This document shows positions 8,341 through 18,274 of a stretch of 64,000 bases of DNA, in pieces. The stretch comes from WRIS01 sp050945135 (lineage in GTDB: Bacteria > Actinomycetota > Coriobacteriia > Coriobacteriales > Eggerthellaceae). Position numbers and translations under genes: made by a program. A model generated the notes under the pieces. The model did not search any database. It was not told where the DNA came from and saw nothing but the letters and a program-made list of their open reading frames with translations. Position 1 is the stretch's first letter. Every line of letters begins with the position of its first letter. The stretch spans positions 1 to 64,000 of the forward strand of contig JBMNSJ010000001.1 in the NCBI GenBank assembly GCA_050945135.1, read 5' to 3'.

Positions 8341-9861
8341 GTGAACCACCTACATACACAGACTGTCGATTCATCCGAAGAAACACGCAAGCCTGCTCCC
8401 TGGAGTGGCAAGCTTGGCTGGATACTGATTGCGTTACTTGTTATTGCCCTCATTCCCCTGTTTATTCTTGGGATTTACGATCGACCGAGCGCCGACGATT
8501 ATTCTTACGCTTTTAATACGCGCGATGTAGTCGAAAGCGGTGGGGGCATTTTGCAGCTTATACAAGCGGCGTGCACTACTTCTGTTGAGTTTATGCAAAA
8601 CTGGCAAGGTCTCTATTCGTCTGCCTTCTTATTAGCCCTGCAGCCAGGCATTTTCGGAAACGCAGCATACGGAATGACGCCCCTTATCCTGTTTGTTATT
8701 ATCGCCTTTTCTTTTCTGCTTACTTTTAGAACCATAGAGCGCGATTTGCTCAAAACTCACACTGGCTCGTGGCCTCTGGTCTCTATGCTCACTATCTTTT
8801 TCGTGCTTCAATGCATGCCTGACCTCACTGAAGGCTTTTATTGGTACAACGGAGCCATGAACTACACGCCCTTTTTCTGTCTGACCCTTATCAACTGCGT
8901 GTGTGCCATTAAAATCATTAACTCCCATAAACGACGTAATCGCAATCTGCTTATTCTGCTTTCTTTTGTGCTTTCGTTCGTTATTTCGGGTGGAAACCAT
9001 GTAACCGCCGTGCTTAACGTAATCCTTATGCTGGGTTTTTTCGTTATCGCTTTACGCAAGCGTAGGTTTTCGCTAGCGCTCTCCCCTCTTGCGGCAATCA
9101 TCGGCCTGCTCATTAATGTGACTTCACCCGGAACCATGGTTCGTCGATCGATGTTTCCCGAAAGTCCCAGCTTACTCTCAACCTTCTATCACAGTTTCAT
9201 CCATACTTTTGACGCAATTCATCAATGGCTTGACTTGAGTTTTATTCTGCTCCTCATTATTCTGACGCCTGTTGCTCTCTATCTTGCCTCTAAAACCGAG
9301 CATGCTTATTCGCTGCGCAAACTTATTGTCTTTGCCTGTCTTGCGTTTTTCCTGATTGTTGGACTTTTTTGCGTGCCTTTTTACGCCATGGCTTTGTTTG
9401 GCGAAGGGCGCGTAGAAAATGTAATTTATTTCACCTTCTTTTTTGCGGTGATTCTTCTTTATGGATATGGGATAGGCTGTCTTTACCGCCATGCAAAAAA
9501 TAGTGTGCCGAAAGCGAGCGCCTACAGAGTGTTTAACCCAATCAAAACACGGAGCTTCGTAGCCTTGTTCCTAGTGGGAATATGTGGCATCCTTTTGCTT
9601 GGCAACCTTGATAATGGGCGTGGCACAAGCGTGATAGCGGCTCAAGAGTTACGAAGCGGCGATGCGCAAAGTTATGCCGCGCAGATGGATGAGCGCGAGC
9701 AGCTCTACCTTGCTAGTGCTGGCAAAGATGTGGTGGTTGAAGAGCTCGTGGTGCAACCAGATTTAATCTTCTTTGCTGATTTACAAGCCGGAGATGACAA
9801 CTGGGCGGCTTCGATACAGGCATTCTATCATTTGAATTCGTTACAAGTCGAAGAGAGCTGA
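8341..9861 (+). CDS. Polytopic membrane protein, DUF6056-like
   Basis: A 506-residue protein with roughly ten membrane helices. After the first helix comes DRPSADDYSYAF and then a Trp/Tyr-rich loop (EGFYWYNGAMNY). This layout, with an acidic pair after helix 1 and an aromatic external loop, recalls GT-C-type membrane glycosyltransferases and DUF6056 proteins found in polysaccharide loci. The last 90 residues are soluble and face outwards. The start is GTG 8341 with AAAGGG four bases before it. The next glycosyltransferase follows after 5 bases, so they are co-transcribed. Family assignment is by recall of motif layout and is only moderately sure; the enzymatic role is unknown. Confidence 0.6.
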   Translation: MNHLHTQTVDSSEETRKPAPWSGKLGWILIALLVIALIPLFILGIYDRPSADDYSYAFNTRDVVESGGGILQLIQAACTTSVEFMQNWQGLYSSAFLLALQPGIFGNAAYGMTPLILFVIIAFSFLLTFRTIERDLLKTHTGSWPLVSMLTIFFVLQCMPDLTEGFYWYNGAMNYTPFFCLTLINCVCAIKIINSHKRRNRNLLILLSFVLSFVISGGNHVTAVLNVILMLGFFVIALRKRRFSLALSPLAAIIGLLINVTSPGTMVRRSMFPESPSLLSTFYHSFIHTFDAIHQWLDLSFILLLIILTPVALYLASKTEHAYSLRKLIVFACLAFFLIVGLFCVPFYAMALFGEGRVENVIYFTFFFAVILLYGYGIGCLYRHAKNSVPKASAYRVFNPIKTRSFVALFLVGICGILLLGNLDNGRGTSVIAAQELRSGDAQSYAAQMDEREQLYLASAGKDVVVEELVVQPDLIFFADLQAGDDNWAASIQAFYHLNSLQVEES

Positions 9862-9866
9862 GAGAT

Positions 9867-10940
9867 ATGACCACCTCAACAAAACTATCGATTGTTCTCA
9901 CGGTGTACAACATGGAATCCTGCTTGGAGGCCTGTCTCGATTCAATCCTAGCCCAAAGCTATACCAATTTTGAGCTTATCTGCATCGACGATGGCTCAAC
10001 CGATGCTTCGCCTGCCATTCTCGAGCGTTACGCTGCAAACGATGAGCGTGTCCTTGTTTTCACGCAAGAAAATAAAGGTCCTGCCGATGCACGCAATGCG
10101 GGAATCGAAAGAGCACAAGGCGAATATCTCATGCTACTAGATTCCGACGATATATTTGTACCTAGCTTTTTTGAAAAGATGATAGAGCGCGCTGCTAAGA
10201 CCGATTCAGATGTTGTGCTATGCCGCTCCTGCGAATACGACGATCAGAGTGGTGAAGAGATTCCTGCAGAGTGGATTCTTCGAAAGGACTTACTTCCTGA
10301 CGCCGATTCATTTACGCCCGCCGAACTTAAAGGCTGCCTCTTCGCAGCAATTATGGGATGGCCTTGGGATAAACTTTACCGCACAAGCCACATTCGCGAG
10401 TATAAACTGCGCTTTCCCCCACTCCCAAACTCTGAGGATTTAGTATTCGTCTATCTTGCCTTAGCAAAAGCACAGCGTTTAAGCGTGGTTGATGAGGTAT
10501 TGATAAAACATCGCATTAATCGCGGGTCTTCGGTTTCCAACTCGCGGATTAAGCATCCCTCCAGCTTTTATGAGAGCATCGTTTTGCTTAAGCGTGAGCT
10601 TGAAAAAGATTCGGCTAGCTACCTTGATTATAAATGGGGCTTACTTAATTGGGCGCTTCATCACACCTTCTGGAACATTCAAACCTTACCCGAAGGAGAG
10701 GCGCGTAGCTCTTTGGTTACCGCCTTATTTTCAGGAGGCTTCCCCGAACTTGAATTAGAAAGCCATCCACTGGAATACTACGCGCTATACCCCGATATTG
10801 GCTTTCGCTTTGAAGAACTGCTTGCAGAATATGAAGGCAGACCTTACCGTCGAAGCTTATGGAGCAAGATGGAAGCAGCGTCACGCCTCATGGACAAGGA
10901 TGGCTTTTCTGCCGTAGTTCGCCGTATGAAAGACCGTTAG
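9867..10940 (+). CDS. Family 2 glycosyltransferase
   Basis: A 357-residue transferase with SIVLTVYNMESCL, CIDDGSTDAS, GPADARNAGI and MLLDSDDIF, all canonical family 2 donor-site motifs, plus SEDLVFVYLAL near residue 190 as the acceptor-side acidic block. It starts 5 bases after the polytopic gene upstream, with GAGAG before the ATG, and so belongs to a two-gene unit. The C-terminal 120 residues contain no recognisable domain. It is probably a chain-extending transferase for the local glycan. Confidence 0.85.
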   Translation: MTTSTKLSIVLTVYNMESCLEACLDSILAQSYTNFELICIDDGSTDASPAILERYAANDERVLVFTQENKGPADARNAGIERAQGEYLMLLDSDDIFVPSFFEKMIERAAKTDSDVVLCRSCEYDDQSGEEIPAEWILRKDLLPDADSFTPAELKGCLFAAIMGWPWDKLYRTSHIREYKLRFPPLPNSEDLVFVYLALAKAQRLSVVDEVLIKHRINRGSSVSNSRIKHPSSFYESIVLLKRELEKDSASYLDYKWGLLNWALHHTFWNIQTLPEGEARSSLVTALFSGGFPELELESHPLEYYALYPDIGFRFEELLAEYEGRPYRRSLWSKMEAASRLMDKDGFSAVVRRMKDR

Positions 10941-11053
10941 CAAGCAACGTACTCAAAGCATGATTATTAGACGCAAAAGTTTTTAGCTTGACTGTAGGAA
11001 TATCCCTCGCTCAACATCCAGGGAAAGAACCGTACGCTGACAGACTGCGGCAA

Positions 11054-12130
11054 CTAAGCTTTATCTTTGCGATAACGAAGCGCCGAGCCAATCTGATCTT
11101 TGACCACACGTGGAGCTTTTAGTATGGTATCTCCCACCCGATAGGTGATTGACTCGAGATACTCTTCTTTTACCGCGGCAACCGCAGATCCACGCGCAAC
11201 AACATCTTCGAAAAAAACGATTCTTTGTTGCGGTTCAAGCCCGGCAAGATAGCTTGCTCTATCTTCTTCGCTGATATCGGTGAACCAATCGTGCGCAATA
11301 ATGAGGAAAAACTCGGTCATGCTCCCGGTAATAGCCTGCACAAACTCAATATCAAGTTCTTCAGCGTGTGCATACAGCCAGGCTTTCATTTCCATCATGC
11401 TGATGAATAAGCCGTTTACGTTCTTTAGTGTACGCTTGGGTTCGGTCATAATCGAGCCTTCGCGGATGCGACGCATATACAAGGGCTCATTCAAAAAAGA
11501 GGATCGCTCAGATGCTGTAATCACCCGATATGAAAATAAAACATCTTCATGAAGAATGCCTTCGTAGAAATTTATGCCTGTTTCCTCAATAAAACTGCGT
11601 TTTACAGCGTGAAAAGCAGCTTGAGGAAAGAACTGGTGAGCATGTTGAAAGAATACGAAAAGTTCTTTGCCGTTTGCCACATCATTAAATGGCAATCGTT
11701 TGCTGTAGTCTTCTTGCACCAGCTGGTGTGCCTCGTAAGAATCATAGAATGACTGGGCGGAAAAGTATAAGTCGTCAAGGTTCTGAACAGATGCACGGGT
11801 ATAAATTTTCTCGAGAGCATCGGGTACAAAATAATCATCCGAATCGAGAAACACCAGATACTCGCCGCGCGCTTGGCGCATAGCTGCATTACGAGCGGCG
11901 CTCAAGCCTTTGTTTTGCTCAAACTCGATAAAGCTAAATCGATCATCATCGGCCACACAAGCTTTTGCTCGAGCGAGCGAGTTATCAGGAGAGCCATCGT
12001 CGACACAAATCGCTTCGAAGTCTGGCAAGCTCTGTTGCTGCAAAGAGCGCAAACACTCTTCGATATAGTCTTCGCACTTAAACATAGGCACGATGACGCT
12101 AATCTTTGGGTCGTAATACCCCTGGCCCAT
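11054..12130 (-). CDS. Family 2 glycosyltransferase
   Basis: A 358-residue transferase: SVIVPMFKCEDYI, CVDDGSPDNS, GLSAARNAAM, VFLDSDDYF, and HEDVLFSYR near residue 190 as the catalytic acidic pair of the teichoic/capsular subgroup. An AGGAG site precedes the ATG. It stands alone on the minus strand between two plus-strand transferases, with 113 bases to the gene at 10940 and a divergent gap to the gene at 12226. That isolated orientation fits the mosaic build of the locus. Confidence 0.85.
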   Translation of the reverse strand: MGQGYYDPKISVIVPMFKCEDYIEECLRSLQQQSLPDFEAICVDDGSPDNSLARAKACVADDDRFSFIEFEQNKGLSAARNAAMRQARGEYLVFLDSDDYFVPDALEKIYTRASVQNLDDLYFSAQSFYDSYEAHQLVQEDYSKRLPFNDVANGKELFVFFQHAHQFFPQAAFHAVKRSFIEETGINFYEGILHEDVLFSYRVITASERSSFLNEPLYMRRIREGSIMTEPKRTLKNVNGLFISMMEMKAWLYAHAEELDIEFVQAITGSMTEFFLIIAHDWFTDISEEDRASYLAGLEPQQRIVFFEDVVARGSAVAAVKEEYLESITYRVGDTILKAPRVVKDQIGSALRYRKDKA

Positions 12131-12225
12131 CTAAGTACTCCTATCGACTAATAGCTAACATGACTATAGTAACAAATATCGTGATACCATGATTGCTGAG
12201 CTCACGCGATTGGAAAGTTGGAAGT

Positions 12226-13317
12226 ATGCCAGACGAGCCCCGTATATCGGTTATCGTTCCTATATACAATGTAGAAAAGTTCCTCGATCAGTGTTTGAAG
12301 AGCATTCAAGCACAAAGCTTTGAGAACTTTGAAGTTATCTGCCTAAATGATGGCTCGACCGATGCAAGCCTTTCTATTATTGAATCTTTCACCAACGCAG
12401 ATAATCGTTTTCTTCTTATCGATAAAGAAAACGAAGGCTACGGAGCAAGCTGTAATCGCGGAATAGATGCCGCACGCGGAGAATACATTTCGATCATTGA
12501 GCCTGATGATTATATCGAGCCAACGATGTTTGGCGAAATGCTTGCTTTTGGCGATTCTTTCTCAGAACCAGTCGACATCATCAAAGCACTCTGGTTCGAT
12601 GTTGTGAACTGGGATTCTGCCGAAACCCTTCACAACAAGCCAAGTTATCTTTACAAGCGCCTAAAAACCTCGAGCAGTCCTTTCACCATCGAACAAGCGC
12701 CCTTGCTACTTGAGAGCCATCCAGCAATCTGGTCGGCGCTCTACCGCAAAGATTTCCTTAATCAGCAGGGCATCCGCTTTCATCCTTATCCTGGAGCAGG
12801 CTGGGCAGATAACCCCTTCCTCATTGAAACAATGGTGAAAGCAAGCAGCATTGTCTTCCTCGATAAAATGTTTTACTACTACCGAAACGATCTTCCTAAG
12901 ACAAAAAAGGATTCAACCGCCGCGCCAAACATGCTTCCTATAGAGCGTTGGCTAGAAATGTCTCAGCTCCTCGAAAGCCTACAGGTACAAGATGGAGGCA
13001 TCTGGCAGGCTCATTATGTGCGTGGCTTTAATTACCTCGATGTGTTAGCGGAAGAATACGATGTATCAATTCTTAAAGAAGACGAACTCGTAAAGCAAAT
13101 GTTTTCGAGCATGGATGAAAAGCTTGTGCTCGCTATTGAGAAACTCTCTCCCGAAAAGAAGCGCTTCTTCTTGGAGATGCGCGGAAAAGATTCTTCGCAG
13201 GTTCATGCGAGTGCCTACAACAGCTATCTGGCAAAAGAGCTCTTGCACCGCATCAGGGCTTATGGCATGTCTGAGACCATTAAAGGAATTAAGAACAGAT
13301 CTGATGGTTTTGTCTAA
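12226..13317 (+). CDS. Family 2 glycosyltransferase, EPDDY variant
   Basis: A 363-residue transferase: SVIVPIYNVEKFL, CLNDGSTDAS, NEGYGASCNRG and IIEPDDYIE. The EPDD metal-site variant and the AIWSALYRKDFL block match the gene at 7223, suggesting an old duplication. The frame is open to a TTG at 12193, but ATG 12226 is preferred because GGAAAG lies eight bases before it and the conserved strand begins a few residues later. Its last 4 bases overlap the convergent GtrA-like gene. Substrate unknown. Confidence 0.83.
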   Translation: MPDEPRISVIVPIYNVEKFLDQCLKSIQAQSFENFEVICLNDGSTDASLSIIESFTNADNRFLLIDKENEGYGASCNRGIDAARGEYISIIEPDDYIEPTMFGEMLAFGDSFSEPVDIIKALWFDVVNWDSAETLHNKPSYLYKRLKTSSSPFTIEQAPLLLESHPAIWSALYRKDFLNQQGIRFHPYPGAGWADNPFLIETMVKASSIVFLDKMFYYYRNDLPKTKKDSTAAPNMLPIERWLEMSQLLESLQVQDGGIWQAHYVRGFNYLDVLAEEYDVSILKEDELVKQMFSSMDEKLVLAIEKLSPEKKRFFLEMRGKDSSQVHASAYNSYLAKELLHRIRAYGMSETIKGIKNRSDGFV

Positions 13318-13706
13318 TTCTCGCCGCCATCCAAGAAAATCTTGCGAGTAATAAAGTTCCACATCATGACAACTGCCGTGGCAAATATCTTGGTAATGCG
13401 ATAATCAACTGCCAGCAACTCGACACCCGCCCACAACAATACGTTGTTAAGCCCGAGGCCCAAAACCGACAATATAACGAAAATGATGAATTCCCTGCGC
13501 TTACTCATGCCTTCTTTATGGGAGAACACATAGCGCATGGAGGCCACATAATTAAAAATTACCGAAAGGGTGAAAGAAATCGTGGCACTGACCAAGTAGT
13601 CAATATGACACACTTCGACAAAGAAAATAAGGAAGCCGTAATCGATAATGAATGCGATTACGCCGACTACGCCAAACTTCATAAATTGTGCGATGAGCTT
13701 CTTCAT
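13314..13706 (-). CDS. GtrA-like family membrane protein
   Basis: A 130-residue protein with four membrane helices in the GtrA pattern: KFGVVGVIAFIIDYG in helix 1, FNYVASMRYVF between helices 2 and 3, and a final TRKIFLDG tail. GtrA-like proteins take part in moving polyprenyl-phosphate-linked sugars across the membrane and usually work with a GtrB-type transferase; such a gene (13854) starts 147 bases away on the other strand. The two genes are divergent rather than in one operon. It overlaps the 3' end of the gene at 12226 by 4 bases. Confidence 0.82.
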   Translation of the reverse strand: MKKLIAQFMKFGVVGVIAFIIDYGFLIFFVEVCHIDYLVSATISFTLSVIFNYVASMRYVFSHKEGMSKRREFIIFVILSVLGLGLNNVLLWAGVELLAVDYRITKIFATAVVMMWNFITRKIFLDGGEN

Positions 13707-13795
13707 ATTCCTCTCGTTCGTTGCTTAAAACCTCCTCATTTTGCCACAACAAACTAAGAAATCAACAAAAGCATCGCTCTTACATGGAGACCACA

Positions 13796-13824
13796 TTCAA
13801 AACTCCCTGACTTTCAGGTACAAT
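13796..13824 (+). promoter_or_regulatory. Promoter for the 13854 transferase
   Basis: TTCAAA at 13796-13801 and TACAAT at 13819-13824 are separated by 17 bases, four and five matches to the sigma-A consensus. They lie about 30 bases before a GTG with AAGGAG. Confidence 0.6.
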
Positions 13825-13853
13825 ACACTCTGATTCGAACCCAAGGAGCTTAC

Positions 13854-14813
13854 GTGCCAGAACAACAACCCTATCAAACCAGCGACAATATTGCGGTGCT
13901 TATCCCCTGCTACAACGAAGCAATTACGATCGGGAAAGTTATCGACGATTTCAAGCGCGAGCTCCCTGAAGCAGATATTTATGTCTACGACAATAATTCT
14001 AGCGACGGTACTGCCGATATCGCCCGGGAACACGGCGCTATCGTAAAGCGTGAAACACGGCAAGGAAAAGGAAATGTCGTTCGTCAGATGATTCGAGATA
14101 TCGATGCGGATTATTATCTTATGGTTGATGGCGATGACACCTATCCCGCCGAAGCAGCACGCGAGGTACTCGCTCCCCTCATCAACGATGAAGCCGATAT
14201 GACCGTTGGCGACCGACTCTCAAACGGCACCTATGGCGAAGAAAACGATCGTGCATTCCATGGGCTAGGCAACAACCTTGTTCGCTTCTTGATTAAGCTT
14301 ATTTATGGCTTCGAGTTCAAGGATGTAATGACTGGATACCGTGGCTTTAACCAGGTATTTGCAAAAACCATGCCTGTCTTATCTCCTTCTTTTGAAATCG
14401 AAACCGAACTCTCTATACATGCGGTTGACAAGCGCTGGCGAATTGCTGAAGTACCCATTGATTATCGAGACCGTCCCGAAGGCTCAGAAAGCAAGCTTTC
14501 TACGTTCTCTGATGGATGGAAAGTACTTAAAACCATCGGCGGGCTGTTTAAGGACTATCGTCCCTTGGTACTGTTTGTCCTGCTAGGCTTTATTTTCTGT
14601 GCCTTTGGTCTTTTGGCGGGCTTACCCGTTGTTTTCGAATTTGCACAAACCGGCTTGGTACCGCGACTACCCTCTGCCCTCTTAGCGGTGGCTTTAATAT
14701 TCATCGGCATACTGTGTTTTAGCTGCGGATTAATTCTTGATACCGTGGTTAAGGGGTATCGCAAAGAATACGAGCTTGACGTGCTTCAAGCTTACGAGCG
14801 ACTACGCAAGTAA
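13854..14813 (+). CDS. Polyprenyl-phosphate glycosyltransferase, GtrB/DPM1-like
   Basis: A 319-residue enzyme of the DPM1/GtrB group. The N-terminal GT-A domain shows VLIPCYNEAITI, YDNNSSDGT, the GKGNVVRQM segment and VDGDDTYPA (the DxD site); two C-terminal membrane helices (about residues 238-263 and 275-298) anchor it. It should make a polyprenyl-phosphate monosaccharide on the cytoplasmic face, to be flipped with the help of the neighbouring GtrA-like protein. The start is GTG 13854, fixed by AAGGAG. The last 22 bases overlap the 3' end of addA on the other strand. Confidence 0.87.
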   Translation: MPEQQPYQTSDNIAVLIPCYNEAITIGKVIDDFKRELPEADIYVYDNNSSDGTADIAREHGAIVKRETRQGKGNVVRQMIRDIDADYYLMVDGDDTYPAEAAREVLAPLINDEADMTVGDRLSNGTYGEENDRAFHGLGNNLVRFLIKLIYGFEFKDVMTGYRGFNQVFAKTMPVLSPSFEIETELSIHAVDKRWRIAEVPIDYRDRPEGSESKLSTFSDGWKVLKTIGGLFKDYRPLVLFVLLGFIFCAFGLLAGLPVVFEFAQTGLVPRLPSALLAVALIFIGILCFSCGLILDTVVKGYRKEYELDVLQAYERLRK

Positions 14814-17800
14814 AGATCTAGAATCATACGCCTGAGCGCACGCGTCTCCTTTGAAGTGAATGTATAGGCTACTACCTGAGGCTCACCTGGATGATTTTGG
14901 TCCTCCACCTCGACGCGCACAAATCGTAGCTCTACCTCATCAAAGCCCTGCTTCAGTATTGCATAGGCATAACAACTTGCTTGAAGCTGATGCTTTTTTA
15001 TGAGCGCCGCCTCGTCTTCTGTTGAGCTTCCACCTGTTTTATAATCGATTACCAAAGCCTTTTTTCTGTCGGCATGAGTACAGAAAAGATCAATTTCTCC
15101 TTCGAGCCAGAGATCATCGAGCGCGATAATAAAAGGGAGCTCAGCTATGCGGGTCGAATACACCTGCGTGCGAGCAAACTCTTCGCTTTCAAACCACAGC
15201 TTTTGAGCAGCACTAAGACGCTTGGCTTGCTTACTCGAAAGATTGTAGCTTGATGTTATGGCGTGAACACGCTCTTTATCAGGCACCGAGTTAGTCTCTA
15301 TTGCATACTGCGCAAGACGATGGAAGGCAGAACCCAAATCGGTGGCTTTATCCGCATCCGAAGGAGGCTTTTTAGCGCCAGCTTTGGTGCGTGGAACTTG
15401 GGCTTCTTCTGACTTCTCCGATTCCTTTGCGCTCGCTAGGGACGAATAGGAAAACACACCCTCACGTGCCAATGAGATGCTCGCACTGTCTTGAATATCG
15501 TTTTGAGCTTGCACCACGGGGATATCGAAGCGCTTTGTTTCTGTGAGCTTTTCTTCTACCGAGAAGCTCGGCACCACCGAAGGAGATACAAGTATGCGCT
15601 CAAAGCTGGCAGCGCGCGTGCCTCCATAGTCAAGCGCCGCAATTTCGTGAGGAAAATCTTGATTACCACATAAGGCAGTGCGAATATCGTCAACAATATC
15701 TTTATATACCGACAGAGGATTCTTTATTGCCGTGTGTGCCGAGAAGGCAACAACGAGAGCCTCGCTTGCGCGCGTTAAGCCAACATAGAATTTCCGACGC
15801 GCTTCTGCGAGCTCCTCACGTGCCGCAAAGGAGAGCAAGCCTTTTCTGAAGACAGCTGCATTTTCTGCCTCGGTAAACTGTTGTGCGCTTTGTAGCTCAT
15901 CTTCCTCCGCAAAGCTTCGATACTGCTCGGATCGCTTGCATAATTCAGGATACGCATCCACAGCTGAGCCAAGACTAAGTGAGGAAAAGGTCTTGTTATC
16001 GCAGGTCTCTATTACGAGTTTGCTTGTTCGATTATTCAATCCATAGAACTCAGCTACCGCAACCAAAGGAAATTCAAGGCCTTTCGAAGCGTGAATAGTC
16101 ATAATCTTAACCACACCTTCGCTGGTGCCGGTTAGCGCACCGGGGGCTTCTTTAAGTCCAGCTTCAAGCATGATAGAAAACTCATTTGCCACCTGCGACG
16201 GACCAAAAGATCGCTCCTTTTCAAGCCCTTCGATAATGCGCAATGCCTTAAAGAGATTACCCGCTACCGCGATGCCTACTGCCCCTTCGCTCTGAAGTCG
16301 TGTCAGGTATCCGGAATCTTTCAGCACGTCTTCGATAACCGAGGAAAGTGAGCCCGTCGATATTGCAGACCAAGCCTTGCGCATAACGCAAGCCGCATGA
16401 CCAAGACCGGGGCTTAAGTTCTCACCTTGCTCGAAACGGTCTATGAGTGAAGTGAAGCCCTTGCTAAGGTCTCTGCGAGACATCTTGTTTGTATCAGGAT
16501 TAATCCACGTAGAGAGCTCAAGAAAATCATCGGAGCTGAGGCAAAAGAGCTCGCTGCTGAGCACTTCAAACAAGGCAGCACTATTCAATCCATTTGCCAA
16601 AACTTGCGCTAAGCGTGCGATAACGTGAACCTCTGGCGCCTTGTGAAAGAGCGATCCACCAGCAATCACACATTCAAAGCCTTCGTTTCGCAAGGCCTGA
16701 GCGTAGGTTTGCGCATTGGTCATTTTACCCAGCAGCACAACCATATCGCCCGGATCGTGGCCCGCTTCTCTAAAGACTGCAAAACGCTTAGCTATTGCTT
16801 GCGCCTCAACCATCTTAAGATCTTGCTTGCTCACACCCGTATTGTTTCCAGCTGGGCTCATGGCTAACACAAGATCGATGCGAGGAGCCCCCAGCTTAAA
16901 CTCACTTGGGCGATTCTCGTCGTGGGAAAGTTCCATGAATTTCTCGCCAAAAACCTGATCTTGCGAAAACACTCGCTCAACAAAGCTTAAAACATCCTGA
17001 TGGCTTCTGAAGTTCTTGCTCAGCTCCACCGCCATTGCCTTAACTACATCCGACTTCATTTCCTTTTTGTGGGCTTCGTAAACATTTACATCTGCCCCTC
17101 TAAAGCGATAAATAGACTGCTGATAATCGCCTACGGTACAAAGGTTTTTGGAGTTCTCGCCCGCAAGATGATTGATAATTTCGATTTGAACTTGACTGGT
17201 ATCTTGGAACTCATCAACCATAACCAGCTTAAACTGTTGCGAATACTTTTCGGCTATTTCGGGATGTTCCTCAAAGGCCTTCAGCGTTTTTGTAAGCAGA
17301 TCATCGTTGTCAAAAACAAGAAGCTCAGCTTTTTTGGCTTCGTATAGACTCAGCACGTCTTTGGCAAGATCCATCAACTCGATGAAGCAAGGCTGTGCGA
17401 GCGCGATAACCACCTCGTTAGCTGCTTCAGCATGTTTGCGCTGATAATCTGCTATTTTTGTCTTTACATCAGCGCTGCCAAAGGTTTTTGGCACAAAATG
17501 AAGCTTGTTCATTAAGGCAGCTAGCGCCTCTATAGAAGCCGCGTTTTCATCTGCAAAAAGAAATGCCTGAAGGTCTTGTATGGCTTCGTTGCTTCGCTCG
17601 CGCGCAATCTCGGCTGACTTTGCCGTACCCGCTTGCTCAAGATTGGGAAGCAGTTGCTCGTAAGCCAGCAGGAGGTCTTTGGCAATCTCTTTTGCTTTTC
17701 GAGTATGAGGCCCCGCGTCAATATCATCAAGCCCATGCTTGAGATTTGATGCACGAGAAAGCACTGCGCCGAGCATGTCAGACACCTGAGAAGGTCTAAA

Positions 17801-18274
17801 CTCCTCGAACAACTGCGGGTAGCTTGTTTTTGAAAGAATGTCATTGTCTGTACCAAGTGCTTCATCTATCGCCTCTGCCACTAGCTCATTTTTTATGGTG
17901 TCAGCAATTACTCCGAAGCCCGGATCTATTCCAATCTCAAGCGCATGCGCGCGCAAAATACGCGAACACATAGAGTGAATAGTCGAAATCCAAGCGGCAT
18001 CAACCTTCATAGCCTGCTCGTGCAAGCCCTCTAAGCGCAAGGTGCTTTTCACACGCTCTTTGATTTCGCCAGCAGCTTTATCGGTAAAGGTGATGGCGAG
18101 TACCTCGTTTATATCACTGACATCGCTGCCTGTAGCCGTTGATAGCGCATAGGCGATGCGCTGGGTAAGGGTGAATGTTTTTCCCGAGCCCGCGCCAGCC
18201 GAGATAAGCAAAGGGCCAGAAACACGCATGACACTGCGGCGCTGATCTGGGGTAAGAGTTGCAAGATTCATCAT
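14792..18274 (-). CDS. addA: ATP-dependent helicase/nuclease subunit A
   Basis: A 1160-residue UvrD/Rep-family helicase with a C-terminal nuclease, the motor of the AddAB (RexAB) complex that processes double-strand ends for RecA. Visible in order: Walker A SAGAGSGKTFT, Walker B DEFQDTSQVQ, GDYQQSIYRFRGA, MTIHASKGLEFP, FYVGLTRASEAL, then GSAFHRLAQYA and the PD-(D/E)XK nuclease core with GEIDLF and VIDYKTG. ATG 18274 overlaps the addB stop (TAATG) and sits behind GCGGAGG inside addB; an adjacent ATG at 18271 has better spacing and would remove one residue. The frame is open further upstream, within addB, but nothing supports that start. Confidence 0.93.
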   Translation of the reverse strand: MMNLATLTPDQRRSVMRVSGPLLISAGAGSGKTFTLTQRIAYALSTATGSDVSDINEVLAITFTDKAAGEIKERVKSTLRLEGLHEQAMKVDAAWISTIHSMCSRILRAHALEIGIDPGFGVIADTIKNELVAEAIDEALGTDNDILSKTSYPQLFEEFRPSQVSDMLGAVLSRASNLKHGLDDIDAGPHTRKAKEIAKDLLLAYEQLLPNLEQAGTAKSAEIARERSNEAIQDLQAFLFADENAASIEALAALMNKLHFVPKTFGSADVKTKIADYQRKHAEAANEVVIALAQPCFIELMDLAKDVLSLYEAKKAELLVFDNDDLLTKTLKAFEEHPEIAEKYSQQFKLVMVDEFQDTSQVQIEIINHLAGENSKNLCTVGDYQQSIYRFRGADVNVYEAHKKEMKSDVVKAMAVELSKNFRSHQDVLSFVERVFSQDQVFGEKFMELSHDENRPSEFKLGAPRIDLVLAMSPAGNNTGVSKQDLKMVEAQAIAKRFAVFREAGHDPGDMVVLLGKMTNAQTYAQALRNEGFECVIAGGSLFHKAPEVHVIARLAQVLANGLNSAALFEVLSSELFCLSSDDFLELSTWINPDTNKMSRRDLSKGFTSLIDRFEQGENLSPGLGHAACVMRKAWSAISTGSLSSVIEDVLKDSGYLTRLQSEGAVGIAVAGNLFKALRIIEGLEKERSFGPSQVANEFSIMLEAGLKEAPGALTGTSEGVVKIMTIHASKGLEFPLVAVAEFYGLNNRTSKLVIETCDNKTFSSLSLGSAVDAYPELCKRSEQYRSFAEEDELQSAQQFTEAENAAVFRKGLLSFAAREELAEARRKFYVGLTRASEALVVAFSAHTAIKNPLSVYKDIVDDIRTALCGNQDFPHEIAALDYGGTRAASFERILVSPSVVPSFSVEEKLTETKRFDIPVVQAQNDIQDSASISLAREGVFSYSSLASAKESEKSEEAQVPRTKAGAKKPPSDADKATDLGSAFHRLAQYAIETNSVPDKERVHAITSSYNLSSKQAKRLSAAQKLWFESEEFARTQVYSTRIAELPFIIALDDLWLEGEIDLFCTHADRKKALVIDYKTGGSSTEDEAALIKKHQLQASCYAYAILKQGFDEVELRFVRVEVEDQNHPGEPQVVAYTFTSKETRALRRMILDLYLRSRS

